Below, piece by piece: positions 41,622-43,345 of a stretch of DNA of 43,345 nucleotides (position 1 is the first letter of the stretch; every line of letters starts with the position of its first letter). A model generated the notes under the pieces. That model saw only the letters and a program-made list of their open reading frames with translations. It made no database searches and was not told the DNA's origin. This DNA comes from Parcubacteria group bacterium (GTDB lineage Bacteria > Patescibacteriota > Minisyncoccia > Phycocordibacterales > Zambryskibacteraceae), in contig JAQBRN010000029.1 of the NCBI GenBank assembly GCA_028286465.1, forward strand, positions 1 through 43,345. The letters are read 5' to 3'. Made by a program: the position numbers and the translations under genes.

Positions 41622-43277
41622 ATGAAAGCGGTTATAGAGAAATTGGTCCGGGAAGCCCTCGGCATCATAAGCAAAGGTATGCAGAAGCCGGTCGAGGGCG
41701 AACGTCCTCATCGCGAGGAGATCGTCATCGAGCATCCGACGGATCTTTCGAACGGCGACTACACCACGAACGCTGCCTTGGCCACGGCGAGGCAGTTCAG
41801 AATGGCGCCTTTGGAAGTAGCGCATCTTTTGAAGGATTATATCGACCTTCATAAGCCCGATGCTGTCGAGCGCGTCGAGATCGCAGGGCCAGGGTTCATC
41901 AATTTCTATCTTCAGAAGGACTTTTTCAAAAAGAGCATCGGGGAGATCATCGAGAAGGACGGAGATTTCGGCAAGAGCGCGATCTTTGCCGGAGAGAAGG
42001 TGATCGTCGAGCATACGGATCCGAATCCGTTCAAGAAGCTGCATATCGGCCACTTGATGCCCATGACCATCGGCACGAGCATCGCGAATCTTTTCAGATG
42101 GAACGGCGCGGAAGTGAAGGAAGCGGTCTATCAGGGCGATGTCGGGCTTCATGTGGCGAAGGCCGTGTGGGCCATGCAGAAAGGGATCACCGAAGATCCC
42201 TATGTCTACGGCAACAAGACCTATGACGAGGACGCCGGTGCCAAGCAGGAGATCATCGAACTCAACAAAAAGATCTATGAGCGTACCGACGCCGAAATAA
42301 ACAAGCTCTACGATGCCGGACGGAAGGCGAGCCTCGAATATTTCGAAACGATGTACAAGATTCTCGGCACCAAGTTCGATCTCTACTTCTTCGAATCGGA
42401 TACGGCGAAGATCGGCGAGCGGGTGGTGAGGGATCACGTCGGAGAGATCTTCCAGAAGTCCGATGGCGCCATTGTCTTCCATGCGGAAGAGTATGATCCG
42501 TCGCTTCATACGCGCGTCTTCATCAACAGCGAAGGGCTTCCGACCTACGAAGCCAAGGAACTCGGGCTCGCCAAGGCGAAGTTTCAAAAGTATGCCTATA
42601 CGAAGTCCGTTGTTGTGACGGGGAATGAGATCAGGGAGTACTTCCGCGTGCTTCTCGCAGCCATGAAGTTCATTTATCCGGATCTGCGCGACATGACGAA
42701 ACACTTGCCGCACGGCATGCTCCGTCTTCCCTCGGGCAAAATGAGCTCGCGTACGGGAGATGTCATTTCCATTGAAGAGATCATGTCGGACATCAAGAAG
42801 GCCGTGGAAGAAAAGGGCAACACGGCGACGGACGAGATCGCGGTCGCCGCTTTGAAGTACATGATCTTGAAATCGTCCATCGGCGGGGATATCGTCTTCG
42901 ACTTCGAGAAGTCCGTCTCGACCGAAGGCGATTCCGGCGTCTACCTGCAGTATGCATACGCGCGCACCAATTCGCTTCTTGAGAAGGCGGGGAAAAAGGG
43001 CGATGCACATGCCGAAAGAAGCGAGATGCATGAAGTGGAGAAACTTCTCTATAGGTTCCCTGACATAGTCGAGCGCGCCGGCAGGGAATACGCGCCGCAC
43101 TACATTACGACGTATCTCACCGAGCTCGCGGCATCCTTCAATAATTTCTACGCGCATGAGCAGGTTATCGGCGACGGTCCGGAATCGGCATATCGCCTCG
43201 CCATCGCCGAAGCTTTCAAGATCGTTCTGAAGAATGGCCTCTCCATTCTCGGTATTCCGACGCAGGAGAGAATGTAA
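41622..43277 (+). CDS. argS: Arginyl-tRNA synthetase
   Basis: ArgRS charges tRNA-Arg. The 551-aa protein has the N-terminal Add1 domain, the class I HIGH motif at 141-144 (KKLHIGHLM), the LPSGKMSSRTGDV loop in place of KMSKS, and the C-terminal DALR domain. I chose the ATG at 41622; TATTAT lies 9 bases upstream, which would leave a 2-3 base leader. The stop is 1 base before the next promoter. The window also has two tRNA-Arg genes (GCG and TCT). Confidence 0.96.
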   Translation: MKAVIEKLVREALGIISKGMQKPVEGERPHREEIVIEHPTDLSNGDYTTNAALATARQFRMAPLEVAHLLKDYIDLHKPDAVERVEIAGPGFINFYLQKDFFKKSIGEIIEKDGDFGKSAIFAGEKVIVEHTDPNPFKKLHIGHLMPMTIGTSIANLFRWNGAEVKEAVYQGDVGLHVAKAVWAMQKGITEDPYVYGNKTYDEDAGAKQEIIELNKKIYERTDAEINKLYDAGRKASLEYFETMYKILGTKFDLYFFESDTAKIGERVVRDHVGEIFQKSDGAIVFHAEEYDPSLHTRVFINSEGLPTYEAKELGLAKAKFQKYAYTKSVVVTGNEIREYFRVLLAAMKFIYPDLRDMTKHLPHGMLRLPSGKMSSRTGDVISIEEIMSDIKKAVEEKGNTATDEIAVAALKYMILKSSIGGDIVFDFEKSVSTEGDSGVYLQYAYARTNSLLEKAGKKGDAHAERSEMHEVEKLLYRFPDIVERAGREYAPHYITTYLTELAASFNNFYAHEQVIGDGPESAYRLAIAEAFKIVLKNGLSILGIPTQERM

Positions 43278-43305
43278 TTGACTTGGCGCAGAATTAAGTT
43301 ATAGT
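43278..43305 (+). promoter_or_regulatory. Promoter of the last partial gene
   Basis: TTGACT (43278-43283), a 16-base spacer, then TATAGT (43300-43305). It starts 1 base after the argS stop. Confidence 0.7.
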
Positions 43306-43334
43306 CACCTCAGAATCACAAGTGAGGGAGAACA

Positions 43335-43345
43335 ATGGCCCAAAA
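43335..43345 (+). CDS. Start of a gene cut off by the window end
   Basis: The ATG at 43335 has GGGAG 4 bases upstream and encodes Met-Ala-Gln before the window ends. The cassette-style promoter and Shine-Dalgarno suggest another single-gene accessory unit. The product cannot be identified. Confidence 0.6.

Noticed and set aside
41547-43157. A 536-codon open frame on the minus strand over argS
   Set aside because: It is exactly antisense to a clear ArgRS with all motifs. Long antisense frames are common here because of the codon bias (GAG, CTC, ATC).
1-43345. CRISPR array, insertion sequence, integrase or rRNA operon
   Set aside because: No regularly spaced direct repeats, no transposase or integrase motifs and no rRNA-like stretches were seen in reading both strands.

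Overview
The window looks like a chromosome segment of a Candidate Phyla Radiation (Patescibacteria) bacterium, most likely a Parcubacteria lineage. This is an inference. It rests on a PolA that keeps the 5'-3' nuclease and polymerase domains but has almost no 3'-5' exonuclease region, a clamp-loader-delta-like protein reduced to its C-terminal domain, short membrane proteins of the DUF5652 and DUF4383 type, an rplK that is not followed by rplA, a single PilB/GspE ATPase without other pilus genes beside it, and gene-by-gene alternation of strands with very short operons.

Layout. 1-5.2 kb: the tail of an unknown gene, a small cassette gene, a 2H phosphoesterase with ruvB, a 330-bp intergenic region that looks like a structured RNA gene, a hypothetical gene with pilB, and a lipoprotein. 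5.2-8.5 kb: tsaE-polA-holA-like operon; polA carries an in-frame palindromic insertion. 8.6-13.5 kb: small membrane and hypothetical proteins, tRNA-Lys, DoxX, an rRNA/tRNA methyltransferase, DedA, mutM and a phage-style zinc protein. 13.5-15.9 kb: ruvA-murE, rpsT, tRNA-Arg(GCG). 15.9-18.5 kb: accessory island with a HEPN-type protein, an HTH protein and a zinc protein. 18.5-26.4 kb: housekeeping genes among five tRNAs (an FAD oxidoreductase, a coaD-HD fusion, ruvX, a tRNA-binding protein, a pseudouridine synthase, rplS). 26.4-31.3 kb: M16 peptidase, tRNA-His, then an accessory block (nucleotidyltransferase + kinase-like pair, DUF4258-like protein, NADAR protein, zinc protein). 31.3-36.6 kb: PH-domain and YCII proteins, DUF892, rarA, PAP2, SIMPL. 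36.6-43.3 kb: secE-nusG-rplK, a BtpA-like protein, a thymine-modification-type protein beside tmk and dcd, and argS.

The main pattern I found is that the window holds two kinds of transcription unit. Most core genes have a TATAAT-like hexamer exactly 6 (sometimes 7) nt before the start codon and no Shine-Dalgarno, so they appear leaderless. About seventeen mostly hypothetical or accessory genes are self-contained cassettes: usually a TTGAC(T/A) -35 with an extended -10 (TGN-TATAAT), a 5' UTR with a Shine-Dalgarno, one ORF, and a hairpin/T-run terminator. The leaderless rule also fixes several start codons, including GTG at 16300 and 18973 and ATG at 4574. Two divergent gene pairs share an identical ATGATAGCAT core that supplies overlapping -10 hexamers on both strands.

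Candidate new biology: (1) the nucleotidyltransferase/kinase pair at the 3' end of tRNA-His, followed by DUF4258-like and NADAR genes; (2) a helical thymine-hypermodification-type protein divergent from tmk and close to dcd; (3) a HEPN-type protein with a divergent small acidic protein; (4) the structured RNA between ruvB and the hypothetical gene at 2397; (5) the palindromic element inside polA. All functions come from reading motifs by eye; no database search was possible.
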